Of a stretch of 64,000 nucleotides of DNA, positions 17,484 through 26,773 are shown one piece after another. A program made the position numbers and the translations under genes. Under the pieces are notes generated by a model. It saw only the letters and a program-made list of their open reading frames with translations. It was not told the DNA's origin and ran no database searches. The stretch's first letter is position 1. The number at the start of each line of letters is the position of its first letter. Origin of the DNA: Butyrivibrio sp. Su6 (GTDB taxonomy: Bacteria > Bacillota > Clostridia > Lachnospirales > Lachnospiraceae); NCBI RefSeq assembly GCF_900108105.1, contig NZ_FNUR01000001.1, positions 310,001-374,000 on the forward strand, given 5' to 3'.

Positions 17484-19721
17484 GTGGAAGATAGAATTAT
17501 TAGAACTGAATACTCTGAAGTTATGCAGAAGTCTTTCATAGATTATGCCATGAGTGTCATAATCGCAAGAGCTCTTCCTGATATAAGGGATGGACTTAAG
17601 CCTGTTCAGAGAAGAACTTTATACGATATGTATGAGTTGGGCATAAGATATGACAGACCATACAGAAAAAGTGCCAGAATCGTCGGCGATACCATGGGTA
17701 AATATCATCCTCACGGTGATAGCTCAATTTATGACTGTCTTGTCGTAATGACACAGGACTTCAAAAAGATGATTCCTCTTGTAGATGGTCACGGTAACTT
17801 TGGTAACATCGAGGGTGATGGCGCAGCTGCAATGCGTTACACAGAGGCAAGACTTTCAAAGGTTACTCAGGAAAACTTTCTTCAGGATCTTGATAAGGAT
17901 GTAGTAGATTTTTTACCAAACTTTGATGAAACTGAAAGAGAGCCATCAGTTCTTCCTGTAAAGATACCGAATTTTCTTATAAATGGTTCTGAAGGTATTG
18001 CGGTAGGTATGGCAACAAGCACACCTCCTCATAACCTTGCAGAAGTAATAGATGCTGAAATAGCTTATATTCAGGATGATTCTTTAACTACAAAGGATCT
18101 CATGAAATATATAAAAGGACCTGATTTTCCTACCGGTGGCGTTGTCATCAATAAGGATGAACTTAGAAACATCTATGAGACCGGTTCAGGTAAGATCAAG
18201 ATAAGAGGTAAGGTTGAGACTGAAAAGGGCAAAAATGGCCACATAAATCTCGTTATTACAGAGATTCCTTACACAATGATCGGTGCCGGTATCGGTAAAT
18301 TCATGGCAGATGTCGCTGAACTTGCCGAAAAGAAGATCACAAATGATATTGTTGATATTTCTAACCAGTCTTCAAAAGAGGGTATCAGAATTGTAATTGA
18401 GCTTAAAAAAGATACAGATGTAGAGAACTTTACAAATCTTCTTTACAAAAAGACTAAGCTTGAAGATACTTTCGGCGTAAATATGCTTGCTATTGATAAC
18501 GGCAGGCCTGAAACCATGTCTCTTAAGGAAATCATGAGAGCATGTGCTGACTTTCAGTTTGAAGTAGCAACCAGAAAATATACAACTCTTCTTAAAAAAG
18601 AGCAGGAAAAGAAGGAAATTCAGGAAGGTCTCATCAAAGCCTGCAATGTAATTGACCTTGTTATTGAGATCTTAAGAGGCTCTAAAGATAGAAGCATGGC
18701 CAAGAACTGCCTTGTTAACGGCGAGACTGAAGGAATCAATTTCAAGTCAAGAGAATCTAAAGCAATGGCTTCTCAGCTTATGTTTACTGAAGCACAGGCT
18801 GATGCGATCCTTGAAATGAGACTTTATAAACTTATTGGACTTGAACTTGATGCACTTATTAAAGAGCATGAAGAGACAGTGGCCAACATTTTCAAGTATG
18901 AAGATATCCTTGAAAGCCATGAGTCTATGTCTCTTGTAATACAAAATGACCTTAATAAGATCAAAAAAGAATACCAGGCTCCAAGAAAGACAATAATCGA
19001 TAACAGAGAAACCGCTGTATACGAAGAAAAGCCTGTAGAAGAAACAGATGTGGCATTTATCATGGACAGATTCGGATATGCAAAGACCATAGATGCCAAC
19101 ACATACGAAAAAAATAAAGAGACAATCCAGGCAGAATTCAAGTTCTCATTTATCATGAAAAACACTGGTAAGGTCTGCTTCTTCACAAATGCAGGAAATC
19201 TGCATACTGTAAAGGCGATGGATCTTCCTCAGGGTAAAATGAGAGACAAGGGAATTCCTATTGATAACGTCAGCAATTTTGACACTTCCAAGGAGACTAT
19301 CGTCCTTGCTGCCAGCCAGTCTGAGCTTAATCTCTACAGACTTGTATTTACTACAAAACAGGCTATGATGAAGATAGTTGATGGCGGTGAATTTGATGTA
19401 TCAAAGAGAACAGTTGCTGCTACAAAGCTTATGGATGGCGACGAAGTTGTAAATGTTGAAGTCATTCACACACAGAAGACTGTAATCCTTAGATCTAACG
19501 ATGGCTATTTCCTGCGTTTCTATGTTGAAACGATTCCTGAGAAAAAGAAGGCTGCTGTTGGTGTCAGAGGAATGAGACTTGGAAAGAACGATTATATCAG
19601 GGATGTATATTATCTCAACGATATGGAAGAAAAGATGATCGAGCATAACGATAAAGAGCTTCAGCTTGGCCATCTCAAAGTTACGAGCAGAGATACTAAG
19701 GGAACAAAGGTGAGATTATGA
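17484..19721 (+). CDS. Type IIA DNA topoisomerase subunit A (GyrA/ParC), without GyrA-box
   Basis: The start is GTG, 20 bases after the B subunit. The breakage-reunion domain (about 1-480) shows DYAMSVIIARALPDIRDGLK, the catalytic region AAMRYTEARLS with its Tyr, and the quinolone-determining HPHGDSSIYD, in which the usual Ser and Asp are intact. The C-terminal beta-pinwheel is present, but the QRRGGKG-type GyrA-box expected in its first blade is absent; that stretch reads TYEKNKETIQAEF. The length of 745 aa is short for GyrA (usually above 800). This suggests a decatenase (topoisomerase IV-like) rather than a supercoiling gyrase. The stop codon overlaps the rsmD start as ATGA. Confidence 0.88.
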   Translation: MEDRIIRTEYSEVMQKSFIDYAMSVIIARALPDIRDGLKPVQRRTLYDMYELGIRYDRPYRKSARIVGDTMGKYHPHGDSSIYDCLVVMTQDFKKMIPLVDGHGNFGNIEGDGAAAMRYTEARLSKVTQENFLQDLDKDVVDFLPNFDETEREPSVLPVKIPNFLINGSEGIAVGMATSTPPHNLAEVIDAEIAYIQDDSLTTKDLMKYIKGPDFPTGGVVINKDELRNIYETGSGKIKIRGKVETEKGKNGHINLVITEIPYTMIGAGIGKFMADVAELAEKKITNDIVDISNQSSKEGIRIVIELKKDTDVENFTNLLYKKTKLEDTFGVNMLAIDNGRPETMSLKEIMRACADFQFEVATRKYTTLLKKEQEKKEIQEGLIKACNVIDLVIEILRGSKDRSMAKNCLVNGETEGINFKSRESKAMASQLMFTEAQADAILEMRLYKLIGLELDALIKEHEETVANIFKYEDILESHESMSLVIQNDLNKIKKEYQAPRKTIIDNRETAVYEEKPVEETDVAFIMDRFGYAKTIDANTYEKNKETIQAEFKFSFIMKNTGKVCFFTNAGNLHTVKAMDLPQGKMRDKGIPIDNVSNFDTSKETIVLAASQSELNLYRLVFTTKQAMMKIVDGGEFDVSKRTVAATKLMDGDEVVNVEVIHTQKTVILRSNDGYFLRFYVETIPEKKKAAVGVRGMRLGKNDYIRDVYYLNDMEEKMIEHNDKELQLGHLKVTSRDTKGTKVRL

Positions 19722-20269
19722 GAGTAATTGCAGGTTCAGCTAGAAGATTACGATTAATAACTCCTGAAGGAAATGACACAAGGCCTACACAGGACAGAAT
19801 TAAAGAGACACTTTTCAATATGATACAGAATCAGGTTCCTGGCGCTGTATTTGTTGATCTTTTTTCCGGAAGCGGCGGAATTGGAATTGAAGCCCTCTCA
19901 AGAGGTGCTACAAGGGCCTATTTCATTGAAAATGCCAATTCAGCATATAAATGCATCATGGAAAACTTGAGGACTACTCATTTTGAAGATGTTTCAACTG
20001 TTCTTAAGCAGGACGTAGTATTAGGCCTTAGGAATATTCATGAGAAAGAGGTTGATATTATCTTTATCGACCCTCCTTATCATGAGGACCTTTATGAGAG
20101 AACATTGTCTCAGTTATCCAATATGGACTATGTAACTCCAAATACCATGATCATTGTAGAAAGTGCTCTCGATATGGATTTCTCTTTTGCAAATGATTAT
20201 GGCTTTGAAGTAAGAAGAGAAAAGGAATACAAAACAAATAAACATGTATTTCTTTATAGAAAGGAGTAA
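19718..20269 (+). CDS. rsmD: 16S rRNA (guanine966-N2)-methyltransferase RsmD
   Basis: The 183 residues match RsmD: MRVIAGSARRLRL at the start, RPTQDRIKETLFNMI, the SAM loop VDLFSGSGGIGIEALSRGA and the catalytic FIDPPYHEDLY. The DPPY motif is the amino-methylating signature. It methylates G966 in the small-subunit rRNA. The ATG overlaps the preceding stop (ATGA), so translation is probably coupled. The rsmD-coaD order is widely conserved. Confidence 0.95.
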   Translation: MRVIAGSARRLRLITPEGNDTRPTQDRIKETLFNMIQNQVPGAVFVDLFSGSGGIGIEALSRGATRAYFIENANSAYKCIMENLRTTHFEDVSTVLKQDVVLGLRNIHEKEVDIIFIDPPYHEDLYERTLSQLSNMDYVTPNTMIIVESALDMDFSFANDYGFEVRREKEYKTNKHVFLYRKE

Positions 20270-20271
20270 CT

Positions 20272-20760
20272 GTGAAAGTTGCAGTATATCCCGGAAGTTT
20301 CGATCCAGTTACTTACGGACATTTAGATATAATAAAGCGTGCATCACAGATGTTTGATAAAGTTATAGTGGCTGTCATGTGCAATTCCGCTAAAACTCCA
20401 TTGTTTACGCTTGATGAACGTGTTAAAATGATAAGAGAGTCAGTAAGTGGCCTAAATAACGTATATGTTGAGTCTTTTAGCGGTCTTCTTATAGACTATT
20501 GTAAAAAAGAGAACATTCATATTGTTATTCGTGGTCTTAGAGCCATTACAGATTTTGAGTATGAGCTTCAGATCGCGCAGACCAATAAGGAACTGTCTCA
20601 CAATGAAGTTGATACTGTTTTCTTAACAACTTCACTTCAGTATTCTTACCTTAGCAGCTCGGTTGTAAAAGAAGTTGCAAGCTATAACGGCGATATTACT
20701 CCGTGTGTTCCGGATTTTGTCGCTGACACATTATATAAAAAGTATGGGTTCAGAAAATAA
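20272..20760 (+). CDS. coaD: Phosphopantetheine adenylyltransferase
   Basis: The start is GTG, two bases after rsmD, with AAGGAG inside the rsmD end. GSFDPVTYGHLDII is the nucleotidyltransferase T/HxGH motif, and IVIRGLRAITDFEYE and SLQYSYLSSSVVKE are the second and third conserved blocks. The enzyme makes dephospho-CoA from ATP and 4'-phosphopantetheine in the CoA pathway. The length (162 aa) is standard. Confidence 0.97.
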   Translation: MKVAVYPGSFDPVTYGHLDIIKRASQMFDKVIVAVMCNSAKTPLFTLDERVKMIRESVSGLNNVYVESFSGLLIDYCKKENIHIVIRGLRAITDFEYELQIAQTNKELSHNEVDTVFLTTSLQYSYLSSSVVKEVASYNGDITPCVPDFVADTLYKKYGFRK

Positions 20761-20778
20761 GTCAGGGGGAATTAAAAA

Positions 20779-21483
20779 ATGACTAGCAGAATTGAACAGT
20801 TGATTGACGAGATAGAGACATATATCGACAACTGTAAACCTCAGCCTTTATCACAGACTAAGATAATTGTTAACAAAGAGGAAATTGACGAGCTTCTTCG
20901 AGAACTCAGAAGCAAAACACCAGAGGAAATCAAAAAGTATCAGAAAATCATCAGCAACAAAGAAGCTATTTTAAATGATGCAAGGAAAAAGGCCGAAGAA
21001 ATCGTAAATCAGGCAACAATCAAGACTAATCAGCTTATAAATGAACATGAGATCATGCAGCAGGCATACGCCCAGGCCAATGAAGTCGTATCACAGGCTG
21101 CAATGCAGGCAAAAGAGATCCTTGATAATGCAATGATCGAAGCCAATAACATGAAGGGTGCTGCAGTTCAGTATACAGACCAGCTTTTGGCAGGAGTTGA
21201 GGATGTCATCGCACAGTCGATCGATGCCACAAGCAAAAACAATGATGAGATCATAGATGCTGTTAAGCAGCATAGTCTTGAGATCGTTAAATCAGTTTCA
21301 CAGAGCAATGATAGCATTCTTTCAGCTCTTACACAGTACAGTGAAGTTATAAAATCAAACAGAGCTGATCTTAAACAACCTGAGGTTTCCGGAGATGCCG
21401 GATATACAGCTCAGGATGCAGTAGCCGGTGAAGCTGGTGATGCCGCTTCATCTGAAGCAATCAACCTTGATATGCTTAACTGA
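20779..21483 (+). CDS. Coiled-coil protein of the DivIVA / 'ATPase subunit H-like' kind
   Basis: About 234 residues, almost wholly helical. Residues 20-60 contain a short motif (TKIIVNKEEIDELLRELR), then a long Ala/Gln/Glu-rich coiled coil (about 65-140; for example DARKKAEEIVNQA) typical of proteins annotated as DivIVA-like or vacuolar ATPase subunit H-like in Clostridia. The C-terminal 40 residues are low-complexity and acidic. There is no membrane segment. It follows coaD by 18 bases and precedes a terminator. A cytoskeletal or cell-division scaffold role is possible; the ATPase name used for relatives is not supported by any catalytic motif. Confidence 0.7.
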   Translation: MTSRIEQLIDEIETYIDNCKPQPLSQTKIIVNKEEIDELLRELRSKTPEEIKKYQKIISNKEAILNDARKKAEEIVNQATIKTNQLINEHEIMQQAYAQANEVVSQAAMQAKEILDNAMIEANNMKGAAVQYTDQLLAGVEDVIAQSIDATSKNNDEIIDAVKQHSLEIVKSVSQSNDSILSALTQYSEVIKSNRADLKQPEVSGDAGYTAQDAVAGEAGDAASSEAINLDMLN

Positions 21484-21492
21484 TAGAACATT

Positions 21493-21522
21493 ATAAGCTG
21501 CCGCTTTTTTGCGACAGCTTAT
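21493..21522 (+). terminator. Probable terminator after the coiled-coil gene
   Basis: ATAAGCTG (21493-21500) pairs with CAGCTTAT (21515-21522), with an inner CGC/GCG pair around a T6 loop. The following T-run is weak (TTATAT). Confidence 0.55.
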
Positions 21523-21567
21523 TTATATCATAGGAATTTGCATTGCATCATACATGTGGGGGATTTT

Positions 21568-22629
21568 ATGAAAAAAAGCATTATTTCTTTTGTTTTAACT
21601 ATTGTAATTCTTTTGGGGCTTTTAGGGGCAACTACGCCTATAAAAGCAGAAGCTGCCTCAGCAACTAAGAATATTGTTATAGTGATCGATCCGGGCCATG
21701 GCGGAACCGGAGAAAGAAATCTTGGTGCTCAGTATAACGGATTTTCTGAAAAAGAAATGACAATGCAGGTAGCAAATGCAATGAAGGAAGAGCTTGAAAA
21801 GTATGACAATGTTTCAGTCTACTTAACAAGAACTACTGATACTTTTATATCCCTTGAGGACCGTGCGGTTACTGCCCAGAATTTAAATGCTGATTTTATG
21901 TTCAGCATTCATTTCAATGCTTCTTTGGAACATGATTTTTATGGGTCAGAGATCTGGACATCAGCCTTTGGTTCTTTTTATAAAAAAGGTGCTGAATTTG
22001 GACAGATAATGTCAGATGAACTCGGAAATCTTGGCCTTTACCAGAAAGGTGTAAAGACAAAAATTGGCAAAACAGGTAAAGACTATTATGGAATAATAAG
22101 GCAGAGCGTAGCAAGAGACATTCCTTGCGTAATTATTGAGCACGCCTACCTTGATCACGGTTATGATCTGCCATTTCTTAATACTGCCGGATTCCTAAAG
22201 ACACTTGGAGTAACAGATGCAACTGCTGTGGCTAAGTATTTTAAGCTTACTTCCAAGACTACAGGAGCTGACTATTCCAATTATAGTTTCAAAACTGTCA
22301 GCATCCCAAAAACTCGTTTAAGTCAGGATTTCACAGAGCCGGATTACTGCAAGGTTTCCTGTGTTTCTTATGACAGTAACAGCAGAAATGCTCTTATCGA
22401 AATGAGTACAAAGGACAGCCAGTCACCTGTAATATATTTTTCCTATAGTTACGATGGCGGTAAAACTTACTCAATATTGCAGATGTGGGATAGAACAAAG
22501 GAGACACAGTCCTTTAATGTGAATATTCCAAAGGGTGTTGTGTCACCTACCATTATCTGCAGAGCATATAATAATTATGAACTTTACAAGGAAAGTGAAC
22601 CTGTTTTGGTTACAGGGTATACCAATTAA
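21568..22629 (+). CDS. N-acetylmuramoyl-L-alanine amidase (Amidase_3), secreted
   Basis: I chose the ATG at 21568, which follows GGGGGA and begins a clear signal peptide (MKKS, hydrophobic core, cut near AEAAS), over an in-frame ATG ten codons earlier. The Amidase_3 domain (about 35-225) shows VIDPGHGG with the first zinc His, a conserved Glu in GFSEKEMT, FSIHFNAS with the second His, and the catalytic Glu in CVIIEHAYLDH. The last 120 residues form a beta-rich domain (YFSYSYDGGKTYSIL) that I do not recognise and that may bind the wall. It cuts the amide bond between muramic acid and the stem peptide during growth or separation. Confidence 0.9.
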   Translation: MKKSIISFVLTIVILLGLLGATTPIKAEAASATKNIVIVIDPGHGGTGERNLGAQYNGFSEKEMTMQVANAMKEELEKYDNVSVYLTRTTDTFISLEDRAVTAQNLNADFMFSIHFNASLEHDFYGSEIWTSAFGSFYKKGAEFGQIMSDELGNLGLYQKGVKTKIGKTGKDYYGIIRQSVARDIPCVIIEHAYLDHGYDLPFLNTAGFLKTLGVTDATAVAKYFKLTSKTTGADYSNYSFKTVSIPKTRLSQDFTEPDYCKVSCVSYDSNSRNALIEMSTKDSQSPVIYFSYSYDGGKTYSILQMWDRTKETQSFNVNIPKGVVSPTIICRAYNNYELYKESEPVLVTGYTN

Positions 22630-22641
22630 AGAGAGAAGAAA

Positions 22642-23373
22642 TTGAGATTAGATAAATTTTTGGGCGACCACAATGTTGGTACCCGCAAACAGATAAAAGA
22701 ATATGTTAAAAACGGAAGATGTTCAGTAAATGGAACTCCCGTTAAAAAGGCTGACATTCATATTGATGAGAATGCTGATGTAATTACCTTTGATGGTATC
22801 GAACTTACATTTAGTAAGTTCCATTATTACATGCTTAATAAGCCAGATGGAGTAGTATCAGCCACTACTGATGGTAGAAATAAAACAGTACTGGATCTAC
22901 TTAAGGATGAAAATGTTAAAGGTTTAAATCCTGCAGGCCGTCTTGATATTGATACTGTTGGACTACTACTTTTGACAGACGACGGCGGTCTTATTCACAG
23001 GCTTCTTTCTCCCAAAAAGCATGTTGATAAGACCTATGAAGTCCATCTTGAAAAAGAGATAAGTGACGAGGATATAAGTAAGCTTGAAAATGGCGTAGAT
23101 ATAGGCGATAAAAAAGATAATGGCGATCCGTATCTTACCATGGAAGCAAGGGTCATAAGGAAAGAAAATGACGACAAGGGCAATCCTGTTGTTCATCTTA
23201 TTATCCATGAGGGCCGTTTCCATCAGGTAAAAAGAATGATGGAAGCTGTTGGAAATAAGGTTGTTTTCTTAAAAAGAGTTACATTTGGTCCGCTGGTTCT
23301 TGATGAAACTCTTTTACCAGGTCAGTACAGACCACTTACAGAAAATGAATTGAAAGAACTTGGAGTAGAATAA
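22642..23373 (+). CDS. Pseudouridine synthase, RsuA family
   Basis: The start is TTG after GAGAGAAGAAA. An S4 RNA-binding domain at 1-50 (MRLDKFLGDHNVGTRKQIKE) is followed by the catalytic domain: NPAGRLDIDTVGLLLLTDDG contains the catalytic Asp of the RLD motif, with KTYEVHLE and GRFHQVKRMMEAVG after it. At 243 aa this is RsuA-sized; RsuA makes pseudouridine 516 in 16S rRNA, while the related RluB/RluE modify 23S rRNA. The family is sure and the exact site less so. Confidence 0.88.
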   Translation: MRLDKFLGDHNVGTRKQIKEYVKNGRCSVNGTPVKKADIHIDENADVITFDGIELTFSKFHYYMLNKPDGVVSATTDGRNKTVLDLLKDENVKGLNPAGRLDIDTVGLLLLTDDGGLIHRLLSPKKHVDKTYEVHLEKEISDEDISKLENGVDIGDKKDNGDPYLTMEARVIRKENDDKGNPVVHLIIHEGRFHQVKRMMEAVGNKVVFLKRVTFGPLVLDETLLPGQYRPLTENELKELGVE

Positions 23374-23386
23374 CACAGGTAATATT

Positions 23387-23989
23387 ATGAAACGTGTAGA
23401 TAAAGGTGAATTTGGTTATATTGAATACAGAAAAAAAGTAGCGATAATAAGAACAGCTATATGCCTTGCAATTGTTCTTATCGTGTTTTTTACAGGATTA
23501 TTTATATATCACAGTCAGAAGAGTATATTTAGTATTATTGCTGCAGTTCTTTGTCTTCCTACAGGTTGGAGCGGTGTAAACCTGATCATGTTCCTGAAAG
23601 CCAAAAGCTGCTCACTTAAGGACTATAAGAAGATTGAAGATAATAAGGGTGGTCTTTTGATCCATTATGATCACATAATCACATCCTATGACAAAAACTA
23701 CTATATCGCAGCTTCTACTGTACTTGATAAGAATATATGTGCTCTGGCAGCTGATAAGGATATGGAAGAATCAGACTGTGAAAAACATATTAAAAAGATG
23801 ATGGCAGGAAGCGGGTATTCAAGTTATAGCATTAAAGTATTTACAGATACTGATAAGTTCTGTGACAGGCTCCTTCAGCTTGATAAACTTCGCGAAGAGA
23901 AAAAGATTGATCCCGTTGCCATTGAAGAATCATGGGAAGTTGGAACTGTTCAGACTCCTGCGGCAGTTCTTTTATCCATATCTCTATGA
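23387..23989 (+). CDS. Hypothetical membrane protein, 200 aa
   Basis: The N-terminus has a short cytoplasmic stretch, then two membrane helices at about 20-42 and 46-70, then a soluble domain of about 130 residues with several Asp/Lys-rich helices. I do not recognise the family. It lies between two pseudouridine synthase genes, 13 bases after the first, with only a weak AGGT ribosome binding site. Its gene neighbours give no clear clue to function. Confidence 0.6.
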   Translation: MKRVDKGEFGYIEYRKKVAIIRTAICLAIVLIVFFTGLFIYHSQKSIFSIIAAVLCLPTGWSGVNLIMFLKAKSCSLKDYKKIEDNKGGLLIHYDHIITSYDKNYYIAASTVLDKNICALAADKDMEESDCEKHIKKMMAGSGYSSYSIKVFTDTDKFCDRLLQLDKLREEKKIDPVAIEESWEVGTVQTPAAVLLSISL

Positions 23990-24040
23990 TTACCGGTCAT
24001 GTAAATATATTCAGTTTATTTAAGGTTCTATAAGAAAAAA

Positions 24041-25006
24041 ATGAAAGAAATAGTTATTGATAAAAATCAGGAAAGCAAAAGACTTGATAGCTTTCTAAAG
24101 GCTTATTTGTCTGAAGCAACCGGCAGCTTTATTTATAAGATGCTGCGAAAAAAGAATATTACATTAAATGACAAGAAAGCAGACGGAAAAGAAAAGCTTA
24201 AAGTCGGAGATTCTATAAAGATTTACTTTTCAGATGAGACATTTGATAAGTTTGTAGGAAAGAAAAACTCGCCCGTAAATGAGAAAAAAAGTTCTTCCTA
24301 CGAGAAGCTTTCAGTTGAAATAGTTTATGAAGATGACAATGTAATATTTGTAAATAAGCCTGCAGGTCTTTTGTCCCAAAAAGCTGATAAAGATGATATA
24401 AGCCTCAATGACTGGCTTATCTATTATCTTTTAAATAAAGGCTCTGTTACACAGGAAAGTCTTTTAACCTATAAGCCATCCATATGCAACCGCCTTGACA
24501 GGAATACATCAGGTCTTGTTATCTGCGCTAAGTCTTTATCCGGCGCAAGAGAAATGAACCAAATGCTAAAAGACAGGACTCTTGATAAATTCTACAGAAC
24601 GCTTGTATCCGGCAGAATTACCGATAGTATAAGGCTTAAGGGATATCTTTATAAGGATGAAGCCAAAAACAAAGTCTTTATAAAAGAAAATGATCCTAAA
24701 GATGACAGATATTCATATATCGAAACTGAGTATAAGCCTTTGAAATACTATGAAAAATCTGATCTTACCATGCTTGAAGTTAAGCTCATAACAGGAAAGC
24801 CCCATCAGATAAGGGCTCATCTATCCAGCATTGGCCATCCGCTTATTGGAGATATTAAATACGGCGGCAAGAAATATAATGGTATAAATTATCAGCTGCT
24901 ACACAGCTATAGGATTCATTTCCCGGATAATATGTCCGGAGAACTTGAATATCTCTCGGGGAGAGAATTTATTGCAAAACTGCCTTCTGTGTTTGAGGGT
25001 ATCTAG
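24041..25006 (+). CDS. 23S rRNA pseudouridine synthase, RluA family (RluC/RluD-like)
   Basis: An S4-like domain at 1-60 (KRLDSFLKAYL) precedes the RluA catalytic domain: EDDNVIFVNKPAGLLSQ, CNRLDRNTSGLVICAKS with the catalytic Asp in RLD, and LITGKPHQIRAHLSSIGHPL. The size (321 aa) and S4 domain fit RluC or RluD, which modify 23S rRNA; the target uridines cannot be told from sequence. The loop MNQMLKDRTLDKFYRTLV is typical. RecU starts 10 bases after the stop. Confidence 0.88.
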   Translation: MKEIVIDKNQESKRLDSFLKAYLSEATGSFIYKMLRKKNITLNDKKADGKEKLKVGDSIKIYFSDETFDKFVGKKNSPVNEKKSSSYEKLSVEIVYEDDNVIFVNKPAGLLSQKADKDDISLNDWLIYYLLNKGSVTQESLLTYKPSICNRLDRNTSGLVICAKSLSGAREMNQMLKDRTLDKFYRTLVSGRITDSIRLKGYLYKDEAKNKVFIKENDPKDDRYSYIETEYKPLKYYEKSDLTMLEVKLITGKPHQIRAHLSSIGHPLIGDIKYGGKKYNGINYQLLHSYRIHFPDNMSGELEYLSGREFIAKLPSVFEGI

Positions 25007-25016
25007 GGGGAGAAAC

Positions 25017-25556
25017 ATGCCAACTTGGAAATCAAGGGGACTTAGAGGTTCCACATTAGAGGAACTTATAAACAGGTCCAATGAAAGGTATCAGGAACTT
25101 GGCCTTGCGCTTATTCAGAAAATTCCTACACCTATCACACCCATTAACATTGATAAACAGACCAGGCACATCACACTGGCATATTTTGACCAGAAAAGTA
25201 CAGTCGATTATATAGGAGTTGTTCAGGGCATTCCTGTTTGTTTTGATGCAAAGGAATGCGCTACAACTACTTTTGCCTTAGAGAACATTCATCCTCATCA
25301 GGTTGCATTTATGCAGGATTTTGAAAAGCAGGATGGTGTTGCTTTCTTTTTGATATATTTTACAAGTCTAAACGAGTTCTATTATTTACCCTATAGAAAA
25401 TTAATAGAATTTTGGGAAAGAGCTGAGGATGGCGGCAGAAAGAGCTTTCGCCACGATGAGCTCGATATTTCCTATACAATACATTCGCCCGGTGAATCCG
25501 GCATTTTGATCCCTTTTCTTGATACTATCCAAAAAGATTTAGAAGAAAGGGAATAA
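25017..25556 (+). CDS. recU: Holliday junction resolvase RecU
   Basis: I start at the ATG at 25017, which has GGGGGAG 8 bases upstream and gives MPTWKSRGLRGSTLEE, the typical RecU N-terminus; a longer in-frame start would run back into the pseudouridine synthase gene. Core motifs are TPITPINI, STVDYIGVVQGIP and CFDAKECATTTF, which carry the metal-binding Asp, Glu and Lys of this nuclease family, followed by HPHQVAFMQDFEKQ. RecU resolves recombination junctions in Firmicutes. The length (179 aa) is normal. Confidence 0.93.
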   Translation: MPTWKSRGLRGSTLEELINRSNERYQELGLALIQKIPTPITPINIDKQTRHITLAYFDQKSTVDYIGVVQGIPVCFDAKECATTTFALENIHPHQVAFMQDFEKQDGVAFFLIYFTSLNEFYYLPYRKLIEFWERAEDGGRKSFRHDELDISYTIHSPGESGILIPFLDTIQKDLEERE

Positions 25557-25560
25557 ATAA

Positions 25561-25590
25561 TTGACATAAGTTAATATTGGATGTTAAACT
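25561..25590 (+). promoter_or_regulatory. Promoter of the histidine operon
   Basis: A perfect -35 TTGACA (25561-25566), 18 bases, then TAAACT (25585-25590) preceded by TG as an extended -10. It starts right after the recU stop. The leader of about 55 bases up to hisZ has a short hairpin (CACT/AGTG around 25621-25640) but no His-rich leader peptide and no full T-box. Confidence 0.55.
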
Positions 25591-25652
25591 CTTTACTATA
25601 TTAGCGTACTATCAGAGTAGCACTGTACCACGCGAAAGTGAAAAGAGGTATT

Positions 25653-26762
25653 ATGAGCAAAGTTCTGTTACATACTCCGGATGGAGTAAGAGATATCTAT
25701 GGTGAAGAATGTAGTGACAAGAAAATAATTGCCGAGAAAATCCATGGCAAGATGAAGAGTTTTGGGTATCAGGACATTGATACACCTACATTTGAGTATT
25801 TTGATGTATTCGCAGAGGAAATCAATACTACTGATGCAAAAGAGCTCTATAAGTTTTTCGACAAAGAAGGAAATACTCTTGTTCTTCGTCCTGACTTCAC
25901 ACCGTCCATTGCAAGATGCGCTTCAAAGGTCCTGCTTGAAAACGGTACTCCTGTAAGAGTTTGTTATGAGGGAAAAACCTTCTTAAACACTTCTAATCTG
26001 CAGGGGAAGCTAAAAGAGAATTATAACATCGGTGTAGAGCTTATGAATGATGATTCTGTAATGGCTGACGCTGAAATGATAGCTCTTTTGGTAAGTTGTC
26101 TTAGGAGCGCAGGACTTAGCGATTTTCAGATAAGTGTCGGTGATGCCGGATTTTATAAGGGTCTTTGCATTGAAGCCGGTATCGATCAGGAAACAGAAGC
26201 GGCAATAAGAGAGCAGATCACTTCCAAAAACTATTTTGCAGCAGAAAGTCTTATGAACGAGCGCAACATAGATTCAAAGTATATTGACCAGATCCTTAAG
26301 GTTTCTGAATTTATAGGCTCTGATGATGCTCTTGATAAGGCTGAGAACATCGCCAATAACGAAATGTCACTAAACGCTGTTAAAAGGCTAAAAAAGCTCT
26401 ATAAAGTGCTTACAAGCTATGGTGTTCAGAAATATATTTCTTTTGACCTTAGTGTCCTTAGTAAGTTTAATTACTACACAGGCGTGATATTTAGTGCCTA
26501 TACCTATGGCGCTCCCGATGCTATAGCAAAGGGCGGACGATACGACAATCTTCTTGGAAAATACGGAAAAGATGCGCCTGCCATCGGATTTGTGATCATC
26601 CTTGATGACCTTATTTCTGCTTGTAAGAGACAGGGCATAGAATTCGAACATGAAGCATCTGCCATATCCGTTACTTATAACGAAGACAATTTTGATGATG
26701 CTCTAAAAAAAGCAACAGACCTAAGACAGCAGGGCAAAAATGTTTGTCTTTTGCATGAATAA
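25653..26762 (+). CDS. hisZ: ATP phosphoribosyltransferase regulatory subunit HisZ
   Basis: I chose the ATG at 25653 (AAGAGG 5-10 bases upstream) over an in-frame GTG five codons earlier. The protein is a HisRS-like fold without tRNA function: TPDGVRDIYGEEC, LVLRPDFTPSIARCASK (class II motif 2 region) and YYTGVIFSAYTYG with AKGGRYDNLLGKYG (motif 3 region). HisZ activates the short HisG encoded next and makes the first enzyme of histidine synthesis feedback-sensitive. The length of 369 aa is normal. Confidence 0.94.
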   Translation: MSKVLLHTPDGVRDIYGEECSDKKIIAEKIHGKMKSFGYQDIDTPTFEYFDVFAEEINTTDAKELYKFFDKEGNTLVLRPDFTPSIARCASKVLLENGTPVRVCYEGKTFLNTSNLQGKLKENYNIGVELMNDDSVMADAEMIALLVSCLRSAGLSDFQISVGDAGFYKGLCIEAGIDQETEAAIREQITSKNYFAAESLMNERNIDSKYIDQILKVSEFIGSDDALDKAENIANNEMSLNAVKRLKKLYKVLTSYGVQKYISFDLSVLSKFNYYTGVIFSAYTYGAPDAIAKGGRYDNLLGKYGKDAPAIGFVIILDDLISACKRQGIEFEHEASAISVTYNEDNFDDALKKATDLRQQGKNVCLLHE

Positions 26763-26773
26763 ATGGAGGCATT

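Noticed and set aside
25591..25652. T-box-like text (TGTACCACGCG) in the hisZ leader
   Set aside because: The leader is only about 60 bases. A T-box needs roughly 150-200 bases with a specifier stem and the longer conserved T-box sequence, which I do not see.
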